The notes beneath the pieces are model-generated. The model saw only the letters and a list, made by a program, of their open reading frames with translations, was not told the origin of the DNA and ran no database searches. Position numbers and translations under genes: made by a program. Shown one piece after another: positions 24,833 to 34,220 of a DNA stretch of 47,968 nt (position 1 is its first letter; each line of letters begins with the position of its first letter). The DNA is from Thermoplasmata archaeon (GTDB taxonomy: Archaea; Thermoplasmatota; DTKX01; JAHFTX01): NCBI GenBank assembly GCA_023265395.1, contig JAHFTX010000021.1, positions 1-47,968 on the forward strand, in the 5' to 3' direction.

Positions 24833-27800
24833 ATGAAGGGCCGCCTTCGCGCTACGCGGCCACGCCGCAAGCGAGGTCTCGCGCGGCGGCGGGTGCGCAC
24901 GGTGCTGCTCAGCCTCGTCCTCCTCCTGCTGAGCACCCTGTCGATCAGCGTGCTCGCCCAGGGGCCGATCCCGCGGCAGCCGACCAACACCTACGGAGCG
25001 CCCGAGGCGATGGCCGGCGCGCAGGCCGACCGCGAGGCGCGGTTGGGCACCCCTCAGCTGCAGCTCGAGACCGCCGGGCGCCTCGACGACTTCCCGCTAC
25101 GCCCTGCAGAAGCGTTGCCCACGGACATCGGGCAGCGGATCGTCCCCTATCCGGAGCCGGACCTCTCCTTCCCGCCGACGATCGCGGCGATGAACGAATC
25201 GGTCCTGGCCAACCGCAGCACCATCCTGCAGTTCTTGATCGACCAGCCGCTCAACTACTACATCCGCACCGACTACGTGGGCACCGTCAGGTGGACGGAG
25301 GGCCTGCTGCGCCCCGGCATCGACCTGCAGGTCGTGCCCGACCCCAACGGTGGCCCGCCGCGATTGGAGGTCGTCAACTGGGACCGCTGGGAGTATATCG
25401 ACGCCGACAACGACACGAGCACGGGCGATCTGGGCAAGGAGCTGCGGGTCCGGCTCAACGTCGAGGTCAACGACATCCAGCGGATCACCAAGCCAGGGTT
25501 CTTCGGTGTGTTCCAGCGGAACGATGGGCTGCTCCTCGACCTGTCGATCGTCGTGGAGGTCGAACGGGTGGCCATCGCCCCGGGCACGCCCATCGACGTC
25601 GACCTCTACAAGGCGTTCAGCTACGACGGCTTCGACTTCCTGTGGATGTACGGCTTTTCCTTCATCGACCTGCCGGTGACGTTCCGGTCCGAGATCGAGG
25701 CCAGCAAGGTCGCCCTCGACACCAGCCCCGACATCCTGGACATCCTCTTTGGCGGCACCGGGGGCCTGCCCCAGAACCTCTCGATCGATGGGATCCTCGG
25801 CCGCTTCCTGAGTCTGAACGGCCCCTACTACCTGCGCTGGTTGGTCGGCAGTGACACCGGCCCGATCTCCATGACGCTGGGCTTCGCGCGCATCCAGAAC
25901 CAGGGGCTGCTCGAGCGCTCCTGGGGCGAAGTGGCCGTCGCTCCCCCCGCGAGCGGCGCGCGGATCCCCCACACGATCGAGGTGGAGCTGCGATCCCCCA
26001 GCTTCGACCAGCCATTCGACAACCTGCGCTGGAGCAGCGAGGTGCCAGCCCACGTCCTCATCCGCTATTTCGAGGAGCAGGTCAACTTCACCTACGCCGA
26101 GCTCGAGCTGGCCGACGTCCCGCGAACTTTCTCCATCGCCCTCGACGACGTGCTGATCAACGGCACCAACCTCACGCGCATGCAGTTCAACGCCTCGGCG
26201 CCGATCGCCCGACTCTCCTTCGCGCTGTGGCTCTACTACGACCGCGACCCCTCCTCTCCCTTTGTGATGCAGGCGCAGCTGTTGGGTCTGCCCACCAAGC
26301 TCGTCGTGGTCGGCGACTTCGACATCGGTGCCACCTCCGGCACGATCCAGCCTCCGTCGATCGGTCGTACGGGCTTCGTCGGGGCCTTCCTCGACAACAT
26401 GCTCAGCCGCGTCGCCGCCAAGTTCGCTCGGGTGGGGTTGACGATCCGCTCGCTCCCGGCGGCCCTCGTGAGCACCGCGACCAATGAGGGGCAGATCCAG
26501 CTCTCCCTCCCCATCAACGGGGAGCGCATCGGCGCCCTCAGCTTCTCGGTCACCTCGTCGTCGATGATCGAGGCCGAGGGCTCGTACCTGGCCTTCTACA
26601 ACGACACGGCCAACCTCTCCCCCAACGCCACCAAGCCGTTGCAGCAGACGGCGCTCTCGGTGCGCATCGAGGACATCGGCGAGCTGACCCTCGACTTCGT
26701 CGACGGCACGCGTCTCGATGCGCAGATCGCCCCGGGGGAGGACCTGCGGGTGCTGATGATCGACGAACCGGGCGATGCCCATGCCCTGCTGACCGTCCAG
26801 CAGCTGCCCGAGCACTTCTCCCTCGACATCGGTGACGACGGTATCATCGTCGACACCGACGTGCCCGCCTCATCGCTGCGCTACGTCAGCGTCGTCGGCG
26901 CCCAGCGGATCCAGATCGCCCTCGAGGACCTGCCTACCCACACCGAGGTCGGCCAGAGCGGCGAGGTGGTCCGCCTCCTGGCAGGTCCGGGTCAGCAGAT
27001 CGGCGCCTTCTCCGTCTTGGTCACCGACGGGGAGCCGCAGCAGATGGAGGGCGACTACCTGGTGATGAAGCGCGCGAGCGGCTCCTACCTGCTGACCGGC
27101 CGTCTCGAACACATCCAGGCCCTGCGCTACCTCGGCGGAGCGGGCGGGTACCTGCACATCAGCCAGAGCGAGGAGGCCCCGTTCTACGTCGGGTTGACCG
27201 ACACCGACTCCGCCATCGATGCCCGCTTCCTGGTCGACCCGCTCCCCAAGGAGTTCGAGCTGGGTCTGAGCGGTCGGTTGCAGTCCTCGGGGCTGGGCCT
27301 CAGCGACGTGCTGGGCGTCAGCTCCATATTCGACCTGCTGCCGCTGGTGCACGACATCGATGCGCTCGGTCTGCGCCTCGTCGACGTCGCCAGCCAGCTG
27401 ACCTCCAACGTCGCGGTCCAGGTCGGGGAGATCGGCGGCGGCTCGAGCTTCGATATGACCAGCTCGGAGCCGACGACCCTGATCGCCGATGTGGCGCTGG
27501 GCGCAGACGCCCCGACCATCCCCTGGCCCCATGGCGTCTACATCCAGCACGAGGGACCCGACGCCGTCAGCGCAAAGCTCTACCTGCGGCTCCCCGCGCG
27601 CGTGCACTATCAGACCAACTCGTCGGTCGACAGCACCATCATGGACGTGCGCTTCGACGACTTCGCCCCGCTGCACGAGTGGATCACCCTCGACATCCTC
27701 GGGACGCAGAGCAAGGACGTCCAAGTCTACCTCGACGGCCTGCCCGCGTCGCTCCCCTCGATCGCCCTGCAAGTCAACCTCAGCGCCAACCTCACCCCCG

Positions 27801-28690
27801 GCACCGGCAGGGTCGACGGCAGCTTCTCCATGCGCACCGAGACCACCCTCGGCCAGTTGCTGGTGGCGATCCGCCAGCACAGCGACATCGATTCGCTCAG
27901 CTCCTACTATCTGTCGTCGGTCGCCAAGCAGATCGACCTGACCGTGCGCTTGGGCACGGGGGTGCTGCTCGAGCTGCGCCAGAGCGCGGCGACGGATCTG
28001 ATCGTCGCCAAGACCGTGCGGATCTCCCGCTACGGTATCGGTTCGACCTATGCGATCGCGCATGATGTGGCGACCGAGACGCGGGTGCAGGTCGACCCGA
28101 CGACCTCGGTCGATATCGACGGTAGCCTCTTGCAGGGGCTGCCTCAGGCGGTCATCGAATCCTCGGGTCACACCATGGACCTCTACGTCCATATCGATGG
28201 GGCGGCCACCGGCAGCCAGGGGCAGATGGTGCTGCACCTGCGGGACATCCCCGATGGCACGACCGCGACCTTCGACCGCGACCGGGGCACCTACGAGATC
28301 CACGCCCCCGGAGGGATCGGCATGCTCTACGTGCGGTCGAGCGACCAGCCCTACAACCGCAACGTCCAGTTGCGGTCCGTCCTGTTGGTCGGGACCGGCG
28401 TCGACCATGCGGTCTTGACGGCCCACATGGTCTACGGTGGCTACCCGATGCTCGAGTTCTCCCAGGTGCGTGCGGACCACCTGCAGCTGCACTTCGACAT
28501 CGTCGGTGGCCCCTCCCGCGGTGGCCGCCCCCAGCCGGTGGTGCTGCTCGACCTGGCGATGACCGGTGGCATCCCCACCGTCGCACGCCTGAGCACCAAC
28601 GGGCTGACTCACGAACCGACCGATGGGGACTACCACTACGTGCTCCCCCTGCCCGTGACCAGCCTGCTGCTGGGGGCGCTCGGTCGGTAG
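24833..28690 (+). CDS. Giant secreted protein with internal beta-rich repeats
   Basis: 1285 residues from ATG 24833, fixed by a GCAAAGGTTATAC box starting 35 bases upstream. An Arg-rich start followed by L-L-S-L-V-L-L-L-L-S-T-L and ending at about V-L-A-Q gives a signal peptide; no C-terminal anchor is evident. The first 350 residues include acidic loops (D-A-D-N-D-T-S-T-G-D) that may bind calcium. The rest is built of beta-rich segments that repeatedly carry an L/V-x2-L/I-P-x2-F-like turn (for example LADVPRTFSI, VQQLPEHFSL, VDPLPKEFEL). Many N-x-S/T sites suggest a glycosylated surface protein. No family is recognised. The next gene starts 9 bases later and probably belongs to the same transcript. 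Confidence 0.85.
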   Translation: MKGRLRATRPRRKRGLARRRVRTVLLSLVLLLLSTLSISVLAQGPIPRQPTNTYGAPEAMAGAQADREARLGTPQLQLETAGRLDDFPLRPAEALPTDIGQRIVPYPEPDLSFPPTIAAMNESVLANRSTILQFLIDQPLNYYIRTDYVGTVRWTEGLLRPGIDLQVVPDPNGGPPRLEVVNWDRWEYIDADNDTSTGDLGKELRVRLNVEVNDIQRITKPGFFGVFQRNDGLLLDLSIVVEVERVAIAPGTPIDVDLYKAFSYDGFDFLWMYGFSFIDLPVTFRSEIEASKVALDTSPDILDILFGGTGGLPQNLSIDGILGRFLSLNGPYYLRWLVGSDTGPISMTLGFARIQNQGLLERSWGEVAVAPPASGARIPHTIEVELRSPSFDQPFDNLRWSSEVPAHVLIRYFEEQVNFTYAELELADVPRTFSIALDDVLINGTNLTRMQFNASAPIARLSFALWLYYDRDPSSPFVMQAQLLGLPTKLVVVGDFDIGATSGTIQPPSIGRTGFVGAFLDNMLSRVAAKFARVGLTIRSLPAALVSTATNEGQIQLSLPINGERIGALSFSVTSSSMIEAEGSYLAFYNDTANLSPNATKPLQQTALSVRIEDIGELTLDFVDGTRLDAQIAPGEDLRVLMIDEPGDAHALLTVQQLPEHFSLDIGDDGIIVDTDVPASSLRYVSVVGAQRIQIALEDLPTHTEVGQSGEVVRLLAGPGQQIGAFSVLVTDGEPQQMEGDYLVMKRASGSYLLTGRLEHIQALRYLGGAGGYLHISQSEEAPFYVGLTDTDSAIDARFLVDPLPKEFELGLSGRLQSSGLGLSDVLGVSSIFDLLPLVHDIDALGLRLVDVASQLTSNVAVQVGEIGGGSSFDMTSSEPTTLIADVALGADAPTIPWPHGVYIQHEGPDAVSAKLYLRLPARVHYQTNSSVDSTIMDVRFDDFAPLHEWITLDILGTQSKDVQVYLDGLPASLPSIALQVNLSANLTPGTGRVDGSFSMRTETTLGQLLVAIRQHSDIDSLSSYYLSSVAKQIDLTVRLGTGVLLELRQSAATDLIVAKTVRISRYGIGSTYAIAHDVATETRVQVDPTTSVDIDGSLLQGLPQAVIESSGHTMDLYVHIDGAATGSQGQMVLHLRDIPDGTTATFDRDRGTYEIHAPGGIGMLYVRSSDQPYNRNVQLRSVLLVGTGVDHAVLTAHMVYGGYPMLEFSQVRADHLQLHFDIVGGPSRGGRPQPVVLLDLAMTGGIPTVARLSTNGLTHEPTDGDYHYVLPLPVTSLLLGALGR

Positions 28691-28699
28691 GGAGGACCG

Positions 28700-29224
28700 A
28701 TGACATCGCAACAGACCCACCGTCATGGGCGTCAAGCCCAGGAGCGCCTGGCCGTCCCTACCTTGCGGCGGCGGCTCCGCCAGCGACGGTCGAGGACGGC
28801 GGCAGTCCTGGTACTCTCCCTGGCGGTGATCGTCGCTGCGGTCCTCCTCATCCCGCGCACCGATGTCACGATCACGGTCTGGTACAACGAGGGCCTGCTC
28901 AACGCCATCAACGTCGACACCAAGATCTCCAACGATGGCACGACGACACTGACGGGCGTGACCGTCCACATCCAAGTGTTCAACGCCAGCGACAAGCTGA
29001 TCGCCGAGCAATCCTTCGAGGCCAATGAGTCGGTGCCGATGTTCCGCTCGCTGCCGGTCCCCAACCTCGGCTTCCAGGGCGACCAGCGGCAGGAGTACCG
29101 CTTGCTGGTGGAGGTCACGTTCCTCAGCAACGGGCACAGCCATGTCAGCAGCCGCACCTACCATAGCCAGGAACCGGTGCTCAACTCCTACTTCACGGCC
29201 AAGGTCACAGCCCTCGATCTCTGA
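28700..29224 (+). CDS. Single-pass membrane protein with extracellular beta domain
   Basis: 174 residues: a basic cytoplasmic N-terminus (about 1-33), one membrane helix (about 34-51), then about 115 outward-facing residues with alternating hydrophobics and two or three N-x-S/T sites. The segment T-K-I-S-N-D-G-T-T-T-L-T-G-V-T-V-H-I-Q resembles the FxLYD/CARDB-type fold of surface proteins. Start ATG 28700 has GGGAGGA immediately upstream. It follows the 1285-residue secreted protein by 9 bases, so it may anchor that protein to the cell surface. That role is an inference from context. Confidence 0.75.
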   Translation: MTSQQTHRHGRQAQERLAVPTLRRRLRQRRSRTAAVLVLSLAVIVAAVLLIPRTDVTITVWYNEGLLNAINVDTKISNDGTTTLTGVTVHIQVFNASDKLIAEQSFEANESVPMFRSLPVPNLGFQGDQRQEYRLLVEVTFLSNGHSHVSSRTYHSQEPVLNSYFTAKVTALDL

Positions 29225-29269
29225 CCTGTGGTCGCCCGCGCGCCCACGAGCCGAGCGAAGATGCGCATC

Positions 29270-29279
29270 GCCTTGATAA
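29270..29279 (+). promoter_or_regulatory. TATA-like box of the cupin gene
   Basis: CTTGATAACC, about 70 bases before ATG 29344. It gives a leader of about 40 bases that holds the GGGAGGAGG ribosome site. Confidence 0.4.
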
Positions 29280-29343
29280 CCCCCCGCCGCGGTACTTCTT
29301 GCCGCGCGTGTCCGCACGCACACGGGAAGGGAGGAGGATCGTG

Positions 29344-29742
29344 ATGGCGACGAAGACCGGATGGGTCGGCGACCTCGAAGCGAGCACCCGCGACAACACC
29401 GACTACCGTCGGGTCCTCTACACCGCGGCGCACTGCCAGTTGGTGCTCATGAGCCTGCGAGCGGGGGAGGAGATCGGCGAAGAGGTCCACGAGCTCGACC
29501 AGTTCATCCGATTCGAATCGGGCAGAGGCGTCGTCATCCTCGAGGGTTCCTCCCATCCGGTCAGCGATGGCGTCGCCGTCGTCATCCCCGCCGGGACGCG
29601 GCACAACGTCCGCAACACCTCCTCGAAGGACCGGTTGCAGCTCTACTCGGTCTATGCCCCTCCTGAACACAAGGATGGGACGATCCACCGCACCAAGGCC
29701 CAGGCGCGCGACGAGCACTTCGACGGCGTCACGACCGAGTGA
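29344..29742 (+). CDS. Small cupin-domain protein
   Basis: 132 residues from ATG 29344, with a strong GGGAGGAGG site at 29329-29337. A single cupin barrel: motif 1 is around E-E-V-H-E-L-D-Q-F-I-R-F-E-S-G (metal ligands H and E, one usual His replaced by Glu or Asp) and motif 2 is P-A-G-T-R-H-N-V. The end Y-S-V-Y-A-P-P-E-H-K-D-G-T-I-H is characteristic of a widespread small cupin group often annotated as mannose-6-phosphate isomerase-like without proof. It probably binds a divalent metal. The substrate is unknown. Confidence 0.85.
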   Translation: MATKTGWVGDLEASTRDNTDYRRVLYTAAHCQLVLMSLRAGEEIGEEVHELDQFIRFESGRGVVILEGSSHPVSDGVAVVIPAGTRHNVRNTSSKDRLQLYSVYAPPEHKDGTIHRTKAQARDEHFDGVTTE

Positions 29743-29778
29743 ACGGCGGGGACTGCCGGGTCCATGGGGGTCCTCCCC

Positions 29779-30339
29779 TCAGGACGAACGCCCCTCCCCC
29801 TCGGTGCTCAGCAGGTCTTTCAGGCGCTGGGGGATACCGAGCTCTTCGAGCAGGGGCACCGCTGCGGGCATGACCAGTTCCTCCCAGCCCTGGCCCTCGG
29901 TCATCCTCTGGCGGATGCTCGTCGCCGAGAGGACCTCTCGTCGCAGGTAGTAGGAGTCCGCCACCGGATAGCCCGCCTCGAGGAAGAGGGTGCGGTCGAG
30001 CCGGGTGTTGGTGAACACCAGCGAGAACCGCGGGCAGAGGGCGACGACGTGGCTGACCCACAGGCTGTGATGGTTGAGGTCGGGGATCGGCAGGATGCTG
30101 ATGTCGATCCCCTTGTCGATGAGGTCATGCACCGAGGCGGTCACGACCTCGTGGCGCTCCCCGGCGGTCATCGGGTCGTGCAGCGTGTGACTGACCTGGG
30201 AGGAGCCGATCCCGATGACGACCCCACGGATGGGCTGGCCATTGACCTCCTGTTTGAGCAGATGGTCGACGATTGCGCGGTGGCCCTGGTGGAAGGGCTG
30301 GAAGCGACCGACGAACAGCGCGCGCGCGGCCCTGGCCAT
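29779..30339 (-). CDS. nadM: Nicotinamide-nucleotide adenylyltransferase (archaeal type)
   Basis: 186 residues from ATG 30339, the usual length of the archaeal NadM. It joins NMN and ATP to NAD with release of pyrophosphate. The nucleotidyltransferase motif GRFQPFHQGH is at residues 11-20 (H-x-G-H), and the second motif S-A-T-S-I-R-Q-R-M (family ISSTxIR) is at about 149-157. An N-terminal extension up to 30531 is open but runs over the 67-base gap and into the stop region of lon, so I leave it out. The gene follows lonB on the same strand and may be cotranscribed with it. Confidence 0.92.
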   Translation of the reverse strand: MARAARALFVGRFQPFHQGHRAIVDHLLKQEVNGQPIRGVVIGIGSSQVSHTLHDPMTAGERHEVVTASVHDLIDKGIDISILPIPDLNHHSLWVSHVVALCPRFSLVFTNTRLDRTLFLEAGYPVADSYYLRREVLSATSIRQRMTEGQGWEELVMPAAVPLLEELGIPQRLKDLLSTEGEGRSS

Positions 30340-30406
30340 GGTACGGAGAGCGGGTGCCTCCCGATGAGGGTTGCGCCCGCTTGCGGCGCCACCGAGCGCG
30401 GCGATC

Positions 30407-32383
30407 TTACGCGGCCACGCGGTCGGGAACGGGCACCGCTGGCGCCGGGCGCTTGAACATCGCCGCGGAGAATCGCTCGACCAGCCGGGTGCGCTCGAGG
30501 CCCGAGACCAGTGCGTGCTCGAGGACGTCACCGATGGTCTGGGCAGGGATGACCTCGATCCGTCCGCGATAGGCCGGGTCGATCAGCACGTCCCGGGCGT
30601 TGGCGGCGGGGATGATCACCCGCTTGAGCCCGACCTTGGCTGCTGCCTCGATCTTGGCGGTCACGCCACCGACGGGGAGCACCTGACCACGGATCGACAG
30701 CGAGCCGGTCATGCCCACACTCTGGTCGACCTCGATGCCCTCGAGGGCGGAGATGACCGCAGTGGCCACCGACACCGACGCACTGTCGCCCTCGACGCCC
30801 TCATGGGTGCCGATGAACTGGATGTGGATGTCGTGGCTGGTGATGTCCTTGCCCGTGTACTTCTTGATTACCGCCGAGACGTTCTGCACTGCCTCCTTGG
30901 CGATCTCGCCGAGCTTGCCGGTGGCGACGATGGTGCCGCCCTCACGGGCATGGGCGGGAGTGACCTCGGCGACGATGGGCAGGATGACCCCACTGTAGTC
31001 GGCCATGCCGGTGTCCGCCCCGATGACCGCCAGGCCGTTGACCCGTCCGATCTCGGCGCCGGTGGTGATGAAGGACTTGTACTGGGTGCGCTTGCGGATG
31101 ATGAAATCGGCCACCTGCTGCTCGAGCGGCTTGGCGATCTGCTTGGCCTCGATCACGTGCTCGGCAGTGACCAGTGGGGCCTTGTTCTCGTGGGCGATGT
31201 CGCCCGCGACGCGCACCAGGCCTCCCAGCTCGCGCAGGCGCAGGGTCAGGTGGCCGCGGGTGCCGCTGCGGCGCTGGGCCTCGTGGAGGATCGCGGTGAC
31301 GGCGCTCTTGTCGAAGTGGGGGATCTTCTTGTCCTTGGCCACCTCCTGGGCGATGAACCGGATCAGATTCTCGCGGTTGGAGCTGCTGTCGGGCATGGTG
31401 CTCTCCATGAACACCTCGTAGCCGTAGCCGCGGATGCGGCTGCGCAACGCCGGGTGCATCCCCTCGAGGGCGTCGAGGTTGCCGGCCGCCACGAGGATGA
31501 ACTCGCAGGGCACCGGCTCGGTGCGCACCATCGCGCCGCTGGAGCGCTCGGACTGGCCGACGATGGGGAACTCCCCCTCCTGCATCGCCGTCAGCAGCGA
31601 CTGCTGGCTCTCGATCTTGAGGGTGTTGATCTCGTCGATGTAGAGCACGCCCCGGTGGGCCTTGTGGATCGCGCCGGCCTCGACCCGGTCGTGGGAGGGA
31701 GTCTCGAGGCCGCCGCTCTGGAAGGGGTCGTGCTTGACGTCGCCCAGCAGTGCGCCAGCGTGCGCCCCGGTCCCGTCGATGAAGGGCGCGCGCTCATCGG
31801 CCGCATGGGAGACCAGCAGCTTGGGGACTAGCACGGTCTCCTGGCGCATCGAACCATAGCGGAAGGCCATCCACAGCACCACCGAGAGGATCAACGCCCC
31901 GAGGATGACCACGGCGCCGCTCTCGGGACGGAAGACCGCGTAGGCGATCGCGCCCATCAGCAGCATGAAGATGATGAAGAATACGAAGCGGTTGCGTTCG
32001 TTCTTCTTCTCCATCGCCTCCTTCTTGTGGTTGTTGACGATCTCCTTGCCACGGCCGGCGGGGACGATCCGGATCTTGGGTTGGTTGTTGTCCTCTTGGT
32101 TGTTGTAGACGATGACGTCCTGCAGCTCCTCGTGGGGCAGCAGCTCAGCCATCGCCCGACCGAGCATCGACTTGCCCGTGCCTGGGTCGCCGATCAGCTG
32201 GACGTGGCGCCGCTGCTCAGCGGCCTTGCGGATGACCGTGACCGCCTTTTCTTGGCCCAGCACCTGCTCGGCGAGCTTGGCGGGGATGTCCACCTCGGCG
32301 GTGGTGATGAAGGGCTGGCTCTTGATCCATTCCTCGACCGGCGGGACCACCTCCTCGACGACGGGCTCCTCCGGGTTGGTCAT
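30407..32383 (-). CDS. lonB: Membrane-anchored archaeal Lon protease (LonB)
   Basis: 658 residues from ATG 32383; ATG 32407, eight codons upstream, is an alternative. AAA+ domain with Walker A GDPGTGKS at 65-72, then two membrane helices inserted in the ATPase domain (about 132-151 and 156-176), the hallmark of archaeal LonB, then Walker B (V-L-Y-I-D-E-I-N) and the S16 peptidase domain with the Ser534-Lys577 dyad (EGDSAS and GGVTAK), spaced 43 residues as in Lon. It degrades unfolded and some membrane proteins on the cytoplasmic face using ATP. A TATA box on this strand at 32474-32483 gives a leader of about 45-70 bases, so this message is not leaderless. Confidence 0.95.
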   Translation of the reverse strand: MTNPEEPVVEEVVPPVEEWIKSQPFITTAEVDIPAKLAEQVLGQEKAVTVIRKAAEQRRHVQLIGDPGTGKSMLGRAMAELLPHEELQDVIVYNNQEDNNQPKIRIVPAGRGKEIVNNHKKEAMEKKNERNRFVFFIIFMLLMGAIAYAVFRPESGAVVILGALILSVVLWMAFRYGSMRQETVLVPKLLVSHAADERAPFIDGTGAHAGALLGDVKHDPFQSGGLETPSHDRVEAGAIHKAHRGVLYIDEINTLKIESQQSLLTAMQEGEFPIVGQSERSSGAMVRTEPVPCEFILVAAGNLDALEGMHPALRSRIRGYGYEVFMESTMPDSSSNRENLIRFIAQEVAKDKKIPHFDKSAVTAILHEAQRRSGTRGHLTLRLRELGGLVRVAGDIAHENKAPLVTAEHVIEAKQIAKPLEQQVADFIIRKRTQYKSFITTGAEIGRVNGLAVIGADTGMADYSGVILPIVAEVTPAHAREGGTIVATGKLGEIAKEAVQNVSAVIKKYTGKDITSHDIHIQFIGTHEGVEGDSASVSVATAVISALEGIEVDQSVGMTGSLSIRGQVLPVGGVTAKIEAAAKVGLKRVIIPAANARDVLIDPAYRGRIEVIPAQTIGDVLEHALVSGLERTRLVERFSAAMFKRPAPAVPVPDRVAA

Positions 32384-32473
32384 CGTCGCACCTAGTCGGT
32401 TGGGCATTCTTCCCCGAATCGGTCCACCCTCGACGCAGCGAAGGTCGGACGAAGCGACTCTTACCTTGGAGCG

Positions 32474-32483
32474 CTATAAATAG
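32474..32483 (-). promoter_or_regulatory. TATA box of lonB
   Basis: Minus strand CTATTTATAG, close to the archaeal consensus. It predicts a start near 32450. It is nearly symmetric and could also act on the plus strand. Confidence 0.6.
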
Positions 32484-32584
32484 ATTATCTCCAGGGCACG
32501 CCCGGAGAATCGCACGTGCGATGCATCGCGCCACGGAGCGGTCGTTCCGCGGCGGCATCGCCGTGGGACAGCGGCGGGGACGAT

Positions 32585-32595
32585 GGCCTTAAGGC
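32585..32595 (+). promoter_or_regulatory. TATA-like box of prs
   Basis: GGCCTTAAGGC (plus strand), centred about 26 bases before ATG 32617. Leaderless start predicted. Confidence 0.45.
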
Positions 32596-32616
32596 GGCCG
32601 CTCCGATGTTGCGCCC

Positions 32617-33480
32617 ATGGGTGCCATCGTCGTCGCAGGCTCGGCGTCGACCGCGCTCGGCGGAGCGCTCGCGGCTGCCCTCAACGTGCCCTCTGCCACC
32701 GTCGAGTCGCGTCGCTTCCCAGATGGGGAGGCCTATGTCCGCATCCATGACGATCTGGCGGGCAAGGAGGTCATCGTCATCCAGTCGACCTTCCCCGACC
32801 CCAGCATCGTCGAGCTGCTGATCCTCCTCGACGCGGTGCGCGAGTTCCCGATCACCTCCGTCACCACCGTCATCCCCTACTTCGCCTACTCGCGGCAGGA
32901 CAAGGTCTTCGAGAAGGGTGAGGCGATCTCGGCGCGTGCTCTTGCGCGGGCGATCGCGGCCCACTCAGACCGTTTCGTCAGCGTCGATCTGCACACCACC
33001 TCGATCCTCAAGTGGTTCGACATCCCCGCCTCCCACGTCACCGCCATGCGCGACTTCGGCCACTACTTCCACAAGGAAGGCCGGATCGACCTGGTCATGG
33101 CGCCCGACAAGGGTGCGGTCGACCGCGCGCGGGTGACCGCCGAGATCATCGGATGCGACTGGGACCACCTCGAGAAGACCCGCATCGACGCCACGACCGT
33201 GCGCATCACTCCCAAGCAGCTCGATGTCCGCGGCCGTCACGTCCTGCTCGTCGACGACGTCATCTCCACCGGAGGAACGATCCTCAAGGCCACCGAATCG
33301 TTGCGCGGCCAGGGCGCCGCTTCGGTGACGGCTGCATGCACGCACGGCCTCTTCGCCCAGGGCGCGCTCGACCGATTGCGCTCGACCCTTGATGGTGTGG
33401 TGGCCACCGACACCATCGAGAACGCGGTCAGCCGCATCTCGGTGGGTGCGACGCTGGCCCAGCATCTGCGGCAGCAGTAG
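32617..33480 (+). CDS. prs: Ribose-phosphate pyrophosphokinase
   Basis: 287 residues, the length of archaeal PRPP synthetases. It transfers pyrophosphate from ATP to ribose 5-phosphate, giving PRPP for purine, pyrimidine, histidine and NAD synthesis. Signatures are the ATP loop R-R-F-P-D-G-E, the S-R-Q-D-K-V-F flexible region, the metal and ribose region V-D-L-H-T, and the PRPP loop L-L-V-D-D-V-I-S-T-G-G-T. Start ATG 32617 is about 26 bases after CCTTAAGG, so the message is probably leaderless. It is divergent to lonB across 233 bases. Confidence 0.94.
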   Translation: MGAIVVAGSASTALGGALAAALNVPSATVESRRFPDGEAYVRIHDDLAGKEVIVIQSTFPDPSIVELLILLDAVREFPITSVTTVIPYFAYSRQDKVFEKGEAISARALARAIAAHSDRFVSVDLHTTSILKWFDIPASHVTAMRDFGHYFHKEGRIDLVMAPDKGAVDRARVTAEIIGCDWDHLEKTRIDATTVRITPKQLDVRGRHVLLVDDVISTGGTILKATESLRGQGAASVTAACTHGLFAQGALDRLRSTLDGVVATDTIENAVSRISVGATLAQHLRQQ

Positions 33481-33503
33481 GGACGACGGAGCTCCCACCG
33501 GCG

Positions 33504-33511
33504 TCTTTACG
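33504..33511 (+). promoter_or_regulatory. TATA-like box of the 33537 gene
   Basis: TCTTTACG, centred about 29 bases before GTG 33537. Confidence 0.4.
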
Positions 33512-33536
33512 TCCCACGGCAGCTACCGTGGCTTGC

Positions 33537-34220
33537 GTGGCACCCATCGACGAGCGTCTCCAACGTTCGGTCCGTCCCATGGTGGCCTTGCCGCTGCGCA
33601 GCCCCGAGGACCTGTTGGCGCTGCGCGCCGAGCTCCTTGCCCTGCGCGCCTCGATGCTCGTGACGAGCCCGCGCAATCCCATCCCTCCACTCCTCGACGA
33701 GCTGCTGGAGCTCAGCGCCGACACCTTCGGTCTGCTCGAGCAGTTCCGCCGCGCATTGGGAGCCGAGGCCTTCAGCAAGCTCTCCACGGGCCTGGAGGTC
33801 GGCTCCTTGGCGGTGCTCAGTGGCCAGGATGTGCTGCTCAAGGGGCACTCCGAGCGACGCGCGCTCCTCAGCGGGCTGCTCGCCACGGGCCTGGCCACTG
33901 CTGGTTCGCTCAGCCTGCTCGAAGCGTTCCGCCAGCAGCTCGAGGGGATCCTCTTTGGTGCACTGCCCAAGACCCAGGACCACCTCTGGGCCATCGCGAC
34001 GATGGCCCGACCGCAACGGAGCGCCGAGGAGCTCGACGCAGTGCGTCAGCTGATCGACACCGCCATCGATGGACTCACCGACGAGGGCGTCAAGGTGCAG
34101 CACCGCGCCGCCCAGCTGGTCCACTTGCAGCTGGGGATGGTCCATCTATGCCGCGCGCTGCTGGGGCGTGCGCTGCTCAGCGATGATGGTGCCCCCGCGG
34201 ACGGGCGGAAGGGCGCCTAG
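33537..34220 (+). CDS. Helical protein of unknown function
   Basis: 227 residues from GTG 33537, placed by a CTTTAC box centred about 29 bases upstream (GTG 33528 would add three residues). The composition is Leu/Ala/Glu-rich and nearly all helical, with L-L-A-L-R-A-E-L-L-A-L-R-A near the start. A G-L-L-A-T-G-L-A-T-A-G-S-L region in the middle could be a buried or membrane-associated helix pair. No motif is recognised. It follows prs by 56 bases. Its TAG stop shares two bases with the convergent GAPDH stop (CTAG). Confidence 0.72.
   Translation: MAPIDERLQRSVRPMVALPLRSPEDLLALRAELLALRASMLVTSPRNPIPPLLDELLELSADTFGLLEQFRRALGAEAFSKLSTGLEVGSLAVLSGQDVLLKGHSERRALLSGLLATGLATAGSLSLLEAFRQQLEGILFGALPKTQDHLWAIATMARPQRSAEELDAVRQLIDTAIDGLTDEGVKVQHRAAQLVHLQLGMVHLCRALLGRALLSDDGAPADGRKGA

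Noticed and set aside
26870-29323. Minus-strand open frame of 817 codons
   Set aside because: Lies antisense to the signal-peptide-bearing secreted protein. The composition (His/Asp/Arg/Gln) is that of a GC-rich shadow frame, with no motif.
30371-31831. Plus-strand open frame of 486 codons
   Set aside because: Antisense to lonB, whose protease dyad is intact.
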